A DNA stretch of 64,000 bases, taken from NCBI GenBank assembly GCA_009377535.1, contig WHTV01000006.1, positions 23,261-87,260 on the forward strand. The letters are read 5' to 3'. The position numbers and the translations under genes are program-made. The notes beneath the pieces are model-generated. The model did not search any database, was not told the origin of the DNA, and saw only the letters and a program-made list of their open reading frames with translations. Positions 30,044 through 38,907 of this stretch are shown here, one piece after another; within the stretch, counting starts at the first letter, position 1; every line of letters begins with the position of its first letter. This DNA is from Kiloniellaceae bacterium (lineage in GTDB: Bacteria > Pseudomonadota > Alphaproteobacteria > Kiloniellales > Kiloniellaceae).

Positions 30044-30777
30044 GTCCGGGGACCTCCCTTGCGTCCGGCCGGAGCCACGGCGCCGACGGCCTTGGGCAGG
30101 GTGACGTCGGGCGGGCGCAAATAGACCGGCTGCACCGCTGCGGCGCCGGCGGTCGCCGGATCACGGAGAGCGGCGCGCGCGGCCAGCAGGACGGCTTCGG
30201 CTGGCCCGGCGCCGGCGGCAGCGATCGCGTCCTGCCGCCCGGCGGCCTCGAGTGCCGCCAGGGCGCGGTCGGCGGCATCGCCGGTCACCACCAGCGGGCC
30301 CGGCGGCAGGACGGCGGCAAGCTGCGCGAGCGCGATCTCGCCAGGCGGCCCGAGCGGCGCCAGGTCGCTGTCGAAGCGCTGCAGGAAGAGCTCGTTGCGC
30401 TTGGAATCGATGATCGCCAGTAGTTGGCGTCCGGCCCGCTCCGCGGCACTCGCCGCCGCCGCGGCAACCTCGAAGGACGTGATCCCGACGAGCGGCAGGC
30501 CGCGCGCCAGCGCCAGGCCGCGTGCCGTGGCGAGGCCGATGCGCACTCCGGTAAAGCCGCCCGGGCCGGTGGTTACGGCGAGGGCATCCAGATCGGCAAA
30601 GCCGCCGCTCCACTCCGCCATCACCTCGGCGATCATCGGCACCAGGCGCTCCGACTGGCCGCGGGCCATGGCGGTGAAGCGGCTCGCCACGACCCGGTCG
30701 CCGACCCACAGCGCCACCGAGCAGGAAGCGCCGGCAGCGTCCATGGCGAGCAAGCTGCGGGCGCGCGGCGTCTTCAC
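30040..30777 (-). CDS. tsaB: tRNA threonylcarbamoyladenosine biosynthesis protein TsaB
   Basis: A 245-residue ASKHA-fold protein, partner of TsaD and TsaE in making t6A37 on ANN-decoding tRNAs. Features: LLAMDAAGASCSVALW near the N-terminus, the conserved VTTGPGGFTGVRIGLATARG near residues 68-87, and a variable C-terminal half ending VQPVYLRPPDVTLP. It starts with GTG at 30777, since the ATG at 30744 would remove the first beta strand. It is divergent from the VanX-like gene, 77 bp away, and marks the border of the accessory block. Confidence 0.93.
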   Translation of the reverse strand: MKTPRARSLLAMDAAGASCSVALWVGDRVVASRFTAMARGQSERLVPMIAEVMAEWSGGFADLDALAVTTGPGGFTGVRIGLATARGLALARGLPLVGITSFEVAAAAASAAERAGRQLLAIIDSKRNELFLQRFDSDLAPLGPPGEIALAQLAAVLPPGPLVVTGDAADRALAALEAAGRQDAIAAAGAGPAEAVLLAARAALRDPATAGAAAVQPVYLRPPDVTLPKAVGAVAPAGRKGGPRT

Positions 30778-30854
30778 GGTCTATCCCGGCGAGCCGGGCC
30801 TGTGCTACCAGGAAAGGCATCTCCCCTCAGCCGCAGCCGAAAGCCCCCGCCCCG

Positions 30855-31415
30855 ATGACCCTCGTCGCCCTCACCGCAGCCGAGTTCGACCTCGACATCG
30901 CGCTTGCCTACGCCACGCCCGACAACGTCACCGGCCGTCAGATCTACGCCTGCGCCGAGGCCCAGCTGCATCCCCACGCCGCTGCGGCGCTCAAGCGGGC
31001 GATCACCCTTGCTGCGCCCCTCGGCCTCAGGTTCCGAATCTTCGACGCCTTCCGCCCGGTTGAAGCACAGTGGCGCCTGTGGACCACCTTTCCGGACCCG
31101 GAGTTCGTGGCCGACCCGCGCCAGGGCTCCAACCACTCGCGCGGCGTCGCTGTCGACCTCACGCTGATCGAGGCGGCGACCGGCGCGGCGCTCGACATGG
31201 GCACGCCCTTCGACGACTTCACGGCCCTGTCCCATCACGCGCGAGACGATCTGCCGGCTGCGGTGCAGCGCAACCGCGCGACCCTGCTCGGTCTGATGAC
31301 CGCCGCAGGCTGGGACTGGAACCGCTTCGAGTGGTGGCATTATCAACTCTTCGAACCGCGACGCTATCCGCTGCTGGCCGACGCCGCCGCACCGCGCCGC
31401 CTGATGGCCGCTTGA
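30855..31415 (+). CDS. D-alanyl-D-alanine dipeptidase (VanX/DdpX family)
   Basis: A 186-residue zinc D,D-dipeptidase. The VanX metal and catalytic residues are all seen: His94 and Asp101 in SNHSRGVAVDLTL, Glu159 and His162 in FEWWHY, and Arg67 in DAFRPVEAQ. The enzyme hydrolyses D-Ala-D-Ala, either in recycling wall-derived dipeptide as DdpX does or in glycopeptide resistance. No signal peptide is evident, so it is cytosolic. No vanHA or Ddp transporter genes are nearby, so recycling is more likely than resistance. It is the first gene of a short accessory insert. Confidence 0.92.
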   Translation: MTLVALTAAEFDLDIALAYATPDNVTGRQIYACAEAQLHPHAAAALKRAITLAAPLGLRFRIFDAFRPVEAQWRLWTTFPDPEFVADPRQGSNHSRGVAVDLTLIEAATGAALDMGTPFDDFTALSHHARDDLPAAVQRNRATLLGLMTAAGWDWNRFEWWHYQLFEPRRYPLLADAAAPRRLMAA

Positions 31416-31422
31416 GGCACTG

Positions 31423-31652
31423 CTAGGGCCTTTCATGGTCATATTGAACCATTCTGCCGGAGCGGCTTTGTGCCAAGGTCCCCAAGGGCCTTTGGGGGTT
31501 TGGCGCAGGCCATAGCGGCGTTATGGCCAAGGCGAAGCCCGCCGGCCTTGGCGCAAAGACTCCCGGCCCCCAAAGGCTCTTGGCGGGTTGGCGAGCGGCG
31601 GGCGCCCGCGGCGTCGACAGAATTGCTTCAATATGACCATGAACGGCTCTAG
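31423..31652. mobile_element. MITE-like 230-bp palindromic element with 34/35-bp terminal inverted repeats
   Basis: The left end (31423-31456, starting CTAGGGCCTTTCATGGTCAT) is the near-exact inverse of the right end (31618-31652): about 30 of 35 positions match, including the uninterrupted TTCATGGTCATATTGAA. The interior is itself an imperfect palindrome, with GCCATA/TATGGC near the centre and matching CCTTTGGGGG-type segments on both arms. It encodes no credible protein. It fills the space between the convergent VanX-like and nitroreductase genes, and the TAG stop of the nitroreductase (31651-31649) lies inside the right repeat. No second copy was seen in the window. Confidence 0.7.
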
Positions 31653-32239
31653 AGCAGCTGGCAGGCTTCGTCGAACTCGAGCCGGGCGGCGCGGGGTTTC
31701 AGCTGCGCCGGATCGCCATGGCCAAGATTGCAGAGGAAGTTGGATCGCCAGGACGTGCCGGCGAAAAAGGCCTCGTCCACCTTGTTCCGATCGAAGCCGG
31801 ACATCGGCCCGCAGTCGAGCCCGAGCGCGCGCGCGGCGATGATGAAGTAGCCGCCCTGCAGGCTGCCGCTGAGCTTCGCCGTCTCGGCGACCAGCTCGGT
31901 CTTGCCGGCATAGAGCTTGTGCCCGTCGCGGCGCGGGGCGAGCTTGGGGAAGAATTCGTAGAACGCCAGGTCGTAGGCGATGATCGCTGTGACCGGGGCC
32001 GACATGGTCTTGTCGACGTTGCCGGCGTCGAGCGCCGGGCGTAGTTTCTCCTTGGCCTCCTTGCTGCGCAGGAAGGCGACACGCATGGGAGAACAGTTGG
32101 CGTTGGTCGGGCCCATCTTGGCGAGGTCGTAGATCGCTTCCAGCAGAACGTCGCTCACCGCTTCGTCGCGCCAGGCACGGTAGGTGCGCGCCTGTCGGAA
32201 GATCTTGTCCAGCCCGGCATCGCTCAAGATTTCGTTCAC
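31649..32239 (-). CDS. Nitroreductase-family protein, malonic semialdehyde reductase (RutE) type
   Basis: A 196-residue FMN-dependent nitroreductase-fold protein close to RutE/HadB: RQARTYRAWRDEAVSDVLLE, KMGPTNANCSPMRVAFL, and GYFIIAARALGLDCGPMSGFD are family segments. RutE reduces malonic semialdehyde to 3-hydroxypropionate in uracil breakdown, but no other rut gene is nearby, so the substrate is open. The protein is soluble. The last codons (QLL-stop) run into the terminal repeat of the MITE-like element, which supplies the TAG stop; the original C-terminus may have been altered by the insertion. Confidence 0.87.
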   Translation of the reverse strand: MNEILSDAGLDKIFRQARTYRAWRDEAVSDVLLEAIYDLAKMGPTNANCSPMRVAFLRSKEAKEKLRPALDAGNVDKTMSAPVTAIIAYDLAFYEFFPKLAPRRDGHKLYAGKTELVAETAKLSGSLQGGYFIIAARALGLDCGPMSGFDRNKVDEAFFAGTSWRSNFLCNLGHGDPAQLKPRAARLEFDEACQLL

Positions 32240-32418
32240 GACTTATCCCTTTCTTAAGCTCCAGCCGCCAGCTTCGGACCGGAGCGGGGCGAAACGGCCC
32301 TACCTTGGCGCCTGGCGGCAAGGTCGGCAAGCCCGATAGGCTTCATCGAATCGGGCGAAAGCCAGAGGACGGGGACCCGCACAGCAAGCCTTCCACTGCG
32401 TGAACGAAGGATGCCGGC

Positions 32419-33504
32419 ATGCGATGGCTTCAAGACCTGCAAAGCAGTCGGCTGCCGGCGCTCTGCCTCGCGGCGACGCTCTGCACAGGCGCGGCCGGTT
32501 CGGCCGCCGCCCAGCAGCAGGATGCTCCCGCCACAGACCCCGACAACGGCGCCGTCATGCTGATGTACCATCGCTTCGGCGAGGATTCCCTGCCTTCCAC
32601 TTCGGTGCGTCTCGGCCAGTTCGAAGCGCAGCTCGCCGAGCTGACCTCGGGTCGCTACGAGGTGATGGCCCTGCCGGACATCGTCGCCCGCCTGCGTGGC
32701 CGCGAGGCTCTGCCCGAACGGGCGGTGGCGATCACCATCGACGACGCCGCGCTCTCGGTATACCGGGAAGCCTGGCCGCGCCTGAAGGCGCTGAATTTGC
32801 CCTTCACGCTCTTCGTGTCTACCGAGCCGCTGGATCTCGGCCTGGCCGGCTACATGAGCTGGGCGCAGCTGCGCGAGCTGGCGGCCGACCCGCTGGTTAC
32901 CATCGGCAATCACGGCGACGGCCACGCCCACATGGCCTGGCTCGAGCCTGCCGCACAGCGCGCCGACATCGCCAAGGCAGCGCAGCGCTTCACCGCCGAG
33001 CTGGGCAAGTCGCCCGAACTCTTTGCCTATCCTTACGGTGAGATAAGCCGCGCCCTGCACGAGGGGGTCGTCGAAGCCGGCTTCGCAGCGGCCTTCGGCC
33101 AGCAATCCGGCGCCGCCGGCCTGTTCTCCGACCGCTTCGCCCTGCCCCGCTTTCCCATCAACGAGGCCTACGGCGAGATGGATCGCTTCCGTCTGGTGGT
33201 CAATGCCCTGCCGCTGCCGGTCGACGGCGTGACCCCGACCGATGTGGCTGTCGCGGAGGCGGGCGCCAATCCCCCGAACTTCGGCTTCACCGTGGTCGCG
33301 CCGCTCGGCAGCCTCGACGCCCTCAACTGCTTTACGTCCACGGGCGAAGCGCAGGTGATGCGCCTCGACCAGCGCATCGAATTGCGCTTCGCGGCGGCCC
33401 TGCCAAGCGGACGCGTGCGGATCAACTGCACGCTGCCCGCCGACGGCGGCCGCTGGCGCTGGTTCGGTATCCAGTTCGTGGTGTCGGAAAGCGCGCAACC
33501 TTAG
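32419..33504 (+). CDS. Exported polysaccharide deacetylase (NodB homology domain)
   Basis: A 361-residue exported protein. The signal peptide covers residues 1-31 (hydrophobic 12-30, ending GSAAAQQQ). The NodB domain spans about 43-265: VMLMYHRFGED, motif 1 AITIDDAAL (Asp108, Asp109; the usual Gly after DD is Ala), motif 2 GNHGDGHAH (His165, His169) and motif 3 FAYPYGE. All metal ligands are therefore kept. A beta-rich C-terminal domain (about 270-355) with two Cys follows and has no clear match. It is predicted to remove acetyl groups from an extracellular or wall glycan. Gene neighbours are the nitroreductase and a Bax-like wall enzyme. Confidence 0.85.
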   Translation: MRWLQDLQSSRLPALCLAATLCTGAAGSAAAQQQDAPATDPDNGAVMLMYHRFGEDSLPSTSVRLGQFEAQLAELTSGRYEVMALPDIVARLRGREALPERAVAITIDDAALSVYREAWPRLKALNLPFTLFVSTEPLDLGLAGYMSWAQLRELAADPLVTIGNHGDGHAHMAWLEPAAQRADIAKAAQRFTAELGKSPELFAYPYGEISRALHEGVVEAGFAAAFGQQSGAAGLFSDRFALPRFPINEAYGEMDRFRLVVNALPLPVDGVTPTDVAVAEAGANPPNFGFTVVAPLGSLDALNCFTSTGEAQVMRLDQRIELRFAAALPSGRVRINCTLPADGGRWRWFGIQFVVSESAQP

Positions 33505-33535
33505 AACCGCGGGAGAATCTCGGGAGAACTCCGGG

Positions 33536-34522
33536 TCACTCGCGCAGGCGCAGGTCGTCGAGCGCCTGCATCTCGTTGCTGCGGATCAGCTCGCTGAGCG
33601 CGGCGACGTAGTCCGGGCCCTCTTCCGAATAGCTCTCCAGACCGCCCACCAGCTCCAGCGCGTGCAGTGGCACACCCATGGCGCGGGCGCGGGCGCGATG
33701 GTCGCGCATTTCCTGATAGGCCGAATGGCTGTTGAGGTTGTGCAGATAGGCGCGCACGGCGCCCATCAGGTCGGGAAAGGCGCGCACCTTGAAATCCTTG
33801 CGCTCGGCATCGGCCGGGGCCAAGCCGACGGAGGCGTCGCCCCAGCTGCGCTGCCCGAAGAGCGCATTGGCACGCAACGCGAAGCGCGAGGTGCCCCAGC
33901 CGCTTTCCTGGGCCGCCTGCGCCAACGCCAGGCTCGGCGGCACCGCGTCGATGCGGCTCAGCAAGTCGGCCACATTGCCCGCCTCGGCGCCGTACCAGAA
34001 AGTCACCGAGTCGAGCCACAGTGCATCGGTCGCACCGAGCCGCCCCGCGGCCTGAGCGTCGAGCGCCGCCATCGCCTTGCGGCGCGCGCGCCGCAGTTCG
34101 CGATTGGCCTGCAGCACCAACGGCAACACGCTGCGCAGGAAGAGCGCCTTGCGTGCCTCGACGTCGTCGAGCTGTGCCATGTCGCGGGGCAGGGCCATCA
34201 CCGCCAGACGCGGCACGCCGAGCCCGGCGTCCTCGCGCAGGTCGGCGAGACGGTAATCGCTATCGGCGAAGAGCTGTTCGAGATCGGCGGCCTCGCGCAA
34301 ATAGACCCGGCGCAACGCCGGTCGGTCCGTCGCGAGTCCCAGATCCTGCCAGGCCGAACGGGGCAGGGGCTCGGACCCTTGCCAGCTCGCGAACAGGAGG
34401 AAGAAGCCGAAGAGCGCCAGCAGCACTGCACCGCGTCCGGCGAGATCGCGATTGACGGCGCGGGCGAAACGCGCCGCCACCGGCTGCCATTCGGAAACAA
34501 AAGCTGCGACCTGAGCCCCCAT
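33536..34522 (-). CDS. Bax-like membrane-anchored glucosaminidase
   Basis: A 328-residue protein with one N-terminal membrane helix (about residues 32-47, GAVLLALFGFFLLFASW) and a periplasmic C-terminal domain of the Bax/FlgJ glucosaminidase type: LALAQAAQESGWGTSRFA with the catalytic Glu206, then RANALFGQ and AYLHNLNSHSAY. The middle region (60-185) contains helical Arg/Ala-rich sequence typical of Bax. Such enzymes cut the glycan chain of peptidoglycan. It converges on the deacetylase gene with 31 bp between the stops. It belongs to the accessory block rich in wall-related functions. Confidence 0.87.
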   Translation of the reverse strand: MGAQVAAFVSEWQPVAARFARAVNRDLAGRGAVLLALFGFFLLFASWQGSEPLPRSAWQDLGLATDRPALRRVYLREAADLEQLFADSDYRLADLREDAGLGVPRLAVMALPRDMAQLDDVEARKALFLRSVLPLVLQANRELRRARRKAMAALDAQAAGRLGATDALWLDSVTFWYGAEAGNVADLLSRIDAVPPSLALAQAAQESGWGTSRFALRANALFGQRSWGDASVGLAPADAERKDFKVRAFPDLMGAVRAYLHNLNSHSAYQEMRDHRARARAMGVPLHALELVGGLESYSEEGPDYVAALSELIRSNEMQALDDLRLRE

Positions 34523-34710
34523 ACCGCCTCACCGCTCCATTGTTCTGTTGATTTCTGGAGTGCTGTCCGACAGGGCGCAGCTTAGAGGCGGCTTCGCGAA
34601 GATTTCGTTATTGCAGACCAGGACGGTCTACCCATCGCGGGCGCCCGCGGGCAAAAGGCACGCAGCGTCATCGCCTTGCCCGGTGCGCGCCGTGGCAAAT
34701 GCGTGACTTC

Positions 34711-34758
34711 AAAAAAGCGTCAGCGATGCTTCTAGGGAAAGAGTCCTGTTTACAGGAC
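34711..34758 (-). terminator. Two hairpins at the 3' end of nfuA
   Basis: Reverse strand: GTCCTG-TAAA-CAGGAC (34758-34743) contains the nfuA TAA in its loop and is followed by TCTTT. A second stem, AGCATC-GCT-GACGCT with one mismatch, ends in T6 (34716-34711). Together they look like tandem weak terminators. The 227-bp gap between nfuA and the Bax-like gene shows nothing else. Confidence 0.5.
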
Positions 34759-35307
34759 CGGGCGGACTTCGACCACCTCGGGAATGTAGTGCCGCAGCAT
34801 GTTCTCGATGCCCATCTTCAAGGTCGCCGTCGAGCTCGGGCAGCCCGAGCAGGCGCCCTGCATGTGCAGATAGACCACGCCCTTGTCGAAGCCGCGGAAC
34901 ACGATGTCGCCGCCGTCCTGTGCCACAGCGGGACGCACGCGGGTGTCGAGCAGTTCCTTGATCTGGCTGATCACCTCGCTGTCCTCGCCGTCGCTGTGGC
35001 CCTCGTCGCCGGCGGCCGCGTCGTCCAACAGCACCGGGCGCCCGGCGGTGAAGTGCTCCATGATGACACCGAGGATGGCCGGCTTCATCAGGTGCCACTC
35101 GCGCGCATCCGCTTTGGTGACGGAGACGAAGTCCGTACCGAAGAAAACGCCGATCACCCCCTCGACGCCGAAGAGACGCTCGGCCAGGGGCGAGCGCGCG
35201 GCGGAGGCCGCATCGGGGAAGTTGGCAGTCCCCACGGTCAGCACCTCGCGTCCGGGTAGAAACTTCAAGGTGGCTGGGTTCGGGGTCTGTTCGGTCTGGA
35301 TGAACAT
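34750..35307 (-). CDS. NifU-like Fe-S scaffold/carrier (Nfu)
   Basis: A 185-residue protein with an N-terminal Nfu_N domain (about 1-88, MFIQTEQTPNPATLKFLPG and FFGTDFVSVTKA) and a C-terminal NifU domain (about 110-180) whose cluster ligands are Cys153 and Cys156 in QGACSGCPSS. It carries a [4Fe-4S] cluster to target enzymes in the cytosol. Several [4Fe-4S] proteins lie in the window (MiaB, Nth, the CCG protein). It is 135 bp downstream of the universal stress gene on the same strand. Confidence 0.94.
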   Translation of the reverse strand: MFIQTEQTPNPATLKFLPGREVLTVGTANFPDAASAARSPLAERLFGVEGVIGVFFGTDFVSVTKADAREWHLMKPAILGVIMEHFTAGRPVLLDDAAAGDEGHSDGEDSEVISQIKELLDTRVRPAVAQDGGDIVFRGFDKGVVYLHMQGACSGCPSSTATLKMGIENMLRHYIPEVVEVRPVL

Positions 35308-35442
35308 GGGACGGCGTCTCCTCTGGGTCTTCGGGCTTGAATGTGGGCCGCAGCGGAGGCCGCTTCAAGCGCAATCGGCCAAAACAGGCCAATTCAGGCA
35401 GCTTGGCCGTGCGGTGGCGGCACTGCCGCTCCGCGGCCCACC

Positions 35443-35985
35443 TCAAGTGACGGCGTCGATCTCCTCGTTGGTCATCGAGTCCGGTACCACGGTGACCGGG
35501 ATGTGCAGCCGACCGAGGAACTTGCCGGTCATCGCCGAGACCAGCGGGCCCGGACCGCGCTTGCCGGTGGAGGCGCCGAGCACCAGGATCGAAATGTTGG
35601 GCTCCTCGTCCAGCAAGGCCAGCAACTCGTCGCGCCGGTCCCCCTCGCGCACGTAGAGCACCGGCAGGGAGCCGGCCAGATCGCTGACCTCGGCGGCAAG
35701 GCGCTGCAGCACCTGTTCGGCCTCGGTACGGGCCTCCTCACGCATCAGGTCGCCGACTGACATCCAATGCTGGAATTCCGAAGGCTCCACCACGTAGAGC
35801 ATGGCGACCTTGCCGCCAGTGCTGTGCGCGCGCAGGGCGGCGAAGCGCAGGGCCACGCGCATTTCCTCGGTCTCGTCGACGACCACGAGGAAGACGCGAT
35901 CTCCAGCAGGGCTGACCCTGCCTTCCGGCGTCGCCCCAGGGGCATCCGCAGCCGGGTTGGCCATCACAGGAGGGACGTCTGCCAT
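35443..35985 (-). CDS. Universal stress protein (UspA family)
   Basis: A 180-residue single-domain UspA protein. The Rossmann-like core begins at about residue 30 (FLVVVDETEEMRVALRFAAL) and ends with the nucleotide-binding pattern ILVLGASTGKRGPGPLVSAM (G-x2-G-x9-G-S/T-like) and IPVTVVP. A disordered N-terminal 28 residues precede it. It is cytosolic; the stress signal cannot be inferred. It lies between trpS (136-bp gap) and nfuA, a place it often occupies in alphaproteobacteria. Confidence 0.9.
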   Translation of the reverse strand: MADVPPVMANPAADAPGATPEGRVSPAGDRVFLVVVDETEEMRVALRFAALRAHSTGGKVAMLYVVEPSEFQHWMSVGDLMREEARTEAEQVLQRLAAEVSDLAGSLPVLYVREGDRRDELLALLDEEPNISILVLGASTGKRGPGPLVSAMTGKFLGRLHIPVTVVPDSMTNEEIDAVT

Positions 35986-36121
35986 AAGGGGGATCCTTTT
36001 CGTGGTTCTTCTCTTCTGGGGTAGGCGTCCTTGACGGCGAATCCTGCCATCAGCGGGCGCGCCAGCGCAATCGTCGCGTTGGCAGCCGACGCCAACCCCG
36101 CCGATCGCCTTTCAGCGCCAG

Positions 36122-37150
36122 TCAGGGGCGGAGAAATCCCACGATATCGTAAACTTCAGACAAAATCGGGGCCGCAATCGCCGCCGCCCGCTCGGCCCCC
36201 TCGCGCAGCACCGAGTCGACGTAGGCGGAGTCGTTCACCATCCGTTTCATCTCGTCGCCCATCGGGCCGAGCCGCGCCACCGCCACCTCGGTCAGCGCCT
36301 GCTTGAAGTCGGCGAAGCCCTTGCCCTCGAATTCGGCCACCACCGCGGCGAGGTCGCGGTCGGTCAACGCGGCAAAGATGGTGAGCAGGTTGGCCGCCTC
36401 CGGTCGCGCCTGGCGGAAGACGGTGGTGAACTGGCCGTCAGGGCCGACCACCGCGGCATCCGGCAGCCGTTCGGAATCGCTGGTGGCGCGCCGGATTTTC
36501 TTGGCCACAGTGTCGCCGTCGTCGGTCATGTTGATGCGCGCGGCGTCCGAAGCGTCTGAACTGCTCATCTTCTTCGACCCGTCGCGCAGCGACATGACGC
36601 GGGTCGCGGTGCCCTGGATCAGAGGCTCGACTATGGGAAAGTATTCAACGCCGTAGTCGTTGTTGAACTTCTGGGCGATGTCGCGGGTCAGTTCCAGGTG
36701 CTGCTTCTGGTCCTCGCCGACAGGCACGTGAGTTGCCTTGTAGACCAGGATGTCCGCCGCCATGAGGTTGGGATAGACGTAGAGGCCGGAGGAGGCGTTC
36801 TCGCGGTTCTTGCCCGCCTTGTCCTTGAACTGGGTCATGCGGTTCAGCCAGCCGATCCGCGTCACGCAGTTGAACACCCAGGCGAGCTGGGAATGGGCGG
36901 CGACCTGCGACTGGTTGAAGATGATCGAGGTCTTGGGATCGATGCCGGCGGCGAGGTAGCCGGCGGTCACCTCGCGCGTGCGCTGGCGCAACGCCTCGGG
37001 GTCCTGCCACAGGGTGATGGCGTGCTGGTCGACCACGCAGTAGATGCAGTCGAAATCCTGCTGCAGGGCCACGAAGTTGCGGATGGCGCCGAGATAGTTG
37101 CCGAGGTGCAGGTTGCCGGAGGGCTGAACGCCCGAGAAGATCCGTTTCAT
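36122..37150 (-). CDS. trpS: Tryptophanyl-tRNA synthetase
   Basis: A 342-residue class I synthetase charging tRNA-Trp. The HIGH-equivalent lies in [17 protein letters not shown] and the KMSKS-equivalent in [10 protein letters not shown]. Length matches bacterial TrpS (about 330-350). The ATG at 37150 ([12 protein letters not shown]) is chosen over an in-frame start 15 codons upstream that lacks family support. It follows murJ by 118 bp on the same strand. Confidence 0.96.
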   Translation of the reverse strand: MKRIFSGVQPSGNLHLGNYLGAIRNFVALQQDFDCIYCVVDQHAITLWQDPEALRQRTREVTAGYLAAGIDPKTSIIFNQSQVAAHSQLAWVFNCVTRIGWLNRMTQFKDKAGKNRENASSGLYVYPNLMAADILVYKATHVPVGEDQKQHLELTRDIAQKFNNDYGVEYFPIVEPLIQGTATRVMSLRDGSKKMSSSDASDAARINMTDDGDTVAKKIRRATSDSERLPDAAVVGPDGQFTTVFRQARPEAANLLTIFAALTDRDLAAVVAEFEGKGFADFKQALTEVAVARLGPMGDEMKRMVNDSAYVDSVLREGAERAAAIAAPILSEVYDIVGFLRP

Positions 37151-37268
37151 GTCCAGGTACGAAAAGTGATGAAAGCCGCGATGGATAGGCGCCAAACGGC
37201 GCCCGGTTTAGGCGTGGGGGGTTATCGCTGGCCAGCCGGGAGCGGTCAAGGACTCTGCGCGCAAGCGC

Positions 37269-38837
37269 TCAGTCTGCCGGCGGGGCGGCAACCACACGCC
37301 GCCTGAAGGCGCCCGCAAGGTCACTGCGCGCCACTGCCCCGAGTGCAAAGGCGAGCCCGCCATAAACTGCCAGCCCGACGGCAACGAGGATCGCCAGCGC
37401 CGTCGCCCGCGCGGTGAAGCTGCCGCTCAGCCAGCTGTCGGTGGCCAACTGCACCACCCAGAGCGCCGCGCCCATGCCCGCCGAGGCGGCCAGGATGCGC
37501 GGCAGGCGGGCGCGAAAGCGCGCGTCCAGCCGGCAGAAGCCGAAATGCCGCAGGGAAAGCATCAGCAGACCGGCATTGAGCCAGGCGGCCAGCGCCGTCG
37601 CCAGCGCGATACCGACGTGGCGCAGCTGCCAGAACAGCAGCAGGCTGAGGGCGATGTTGGCGACCACCGAGATCACCGCGTAGCGGAACGGCGTCACCGT
37701 GTCCTCGCGGGCATAGAAGGCTGGCTGCAGGATCTTCACCAGCACATAGGCTGGCAGGCCCCAGGCGAAGGCGACCAGTGCCGCCGACGTGGCGGCGGCA
37801 TCTGCGGCGCCGAAGCGGCCGTGCTGGAACAGGCCGCCGATGACCGGCCCGGCGATGACGACGAGCGCCACCGTGGCGGGCAGGGTAAGCAGGAGGGCGA
37901 ACTCCAGCCCGCGGTTAAGACTGTGCATGGCCTGGTCTTCGGCGCCGGCACGCAGCTTGCGCGCCAGGTCCGGCAGCAGGACGATGCCGATGGCGATGCC
38001 GATGAGGCCGAGCGGCAGCTGATAGACCCGGTCGGCGTAGTAGAGGAAGGAGAAAGCGCCCTCCTGCCAGGAGGCGATGGAGGAGCCGACGAAGATGTTG
38101 ATCTGCAGGGCGCCGGCCGAAAGCATGCCCGGCAGCATCAGGGCCAGCAGGCGCTTCACGCCGGGCGTCATGCGCGGGCGCGGCAGGCGCAGGGCCATGC
38201 CGGCCCGCTTGGCGGCCACCACCAGGAAGAGCAACTGCGCCGCGCCCGAGACGCAGACCGCCCAGGCCATGACGTGGCCCGGCACTTCGCTGAAGAACGG
38301 CAGCACCGCCACCAGGGCGGCGATGAAGATCACGTTGAGCAAAATCGGCGCTGCTGCCGCCGCCGCGAAGCGGTAGAGCGAGTTCAGGATGCCGCTCAGC
38401 AGCGCCACCACTGCCATGAACAGCAGGTAGGGAAAGGTGATGCGCGTGAGGTCGATGGCGAGGGCGAGCTTTTCCGGGTTCTGCGAGAAGCCCGAGCCAA
38501 TGAGGTAGATGAACCACGGCATGCCCGCCATGCAGACGGCTGAGAGCACCAGCAACGCGGTGACCAGCACCGACAGCGCCTCCTCGGCGAAGCGCCGCGC
38601 GGCCGCCTCGCCCTCCTGCTCCAGGCGGCGCGCGAAAAGCGGCACGAAGGCGGCGTTGAATGCGCCCTCGGCAAAGAGGCGGCGGAACAGGTTGGGCAGT
38701 CGAAAGGCAGCGAAGAAGGCGTCGGCCACGGGGCTGGCGCCGACCACGTTGGCGATCAGGATGTCGCGTACGAAGCCGAGGATCCGGCTGATGCCAGTAT
38801 AGCCCCCGACGGTGGCGACGGAACGGACGAGGCTCAT
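37269..38837 (-). CDS. murJ: Lipid II flippase MurJ
   Basis: A 522-residue MOP-superfamily integral membrane protein with about 14 helices, which flips lipid II to the periplasmic face for peptidoglycan synthesis. The N-terminal RSVATVGGYTGISRILGFVR and AFFAAFRLPNLFRRLFAEGA are characteristic MurJ stretches, the latter including the essential Arg residues of the central cavity. It lies between glnD and trpS on the same strand, the usual alphaproteobacterial order. Confidence 0.96.
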   Translation of the reverse strand: MSLVRSVATVGGYTGISRILGFVRDILIANVVGASPVADAFFAAFRLPNLFRRLFAEGAFNAAFVPLFARRLEQEGEAAARRFAEEALSVLVTALLVLSAVCMAGMPWFIYLIGSGFSQNPEKLALAIDLTRITFPYLLFMAVVALLSGILNSLYRFAAAAAAPILLNVIFIAALVAVLPFFSEVPGHVMAWAVCVSGAAQLLFLVVAAKRAGMALRLPRPRMTPGVKRLLALMLPGMLSAGALQINIFVGSSIASWQEGAFSFLYYADRVYQLPLGLIGIAIGIVLLPDLARKLRAGAEDQAMHSLNRGLEFALLLTLPATVALVVIAGPVIGGLFQHGRFGAADAAATSAALVAFAWGLPAYVLVKILQPAFYAREDTVTPFRYAVISVVANIALSLLLFWQLRHVGIALATALAAWLNAGLLMLSLRHFGFCRLDARFRARLPRILAASAGMGAALWVVQLATDSWLSGSFTARATALAILVAVGLAVYGGLAFALGAVARSDLAGAFRRRVVAAPPAD

Positions 38838-38907
38838 GCCCCAGAGTACTTAGAGAAATGTGGCGAAACTGCAAACAGCGAAACGCTTGAAGGGATCACC
38901 GCAGCGG

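Noticed and set aside
30855..31415. Glycopeptide resistance cluster
   Set aside because: Only a VanX-type dipeptidase is present; no VanH, VanA ligase or VanRS nearby.
31470..31652. Short open frame within the repeat element
   Set aside because: Covers the palindrome and terminal repeat and has no ribosome-binding site or similarity.
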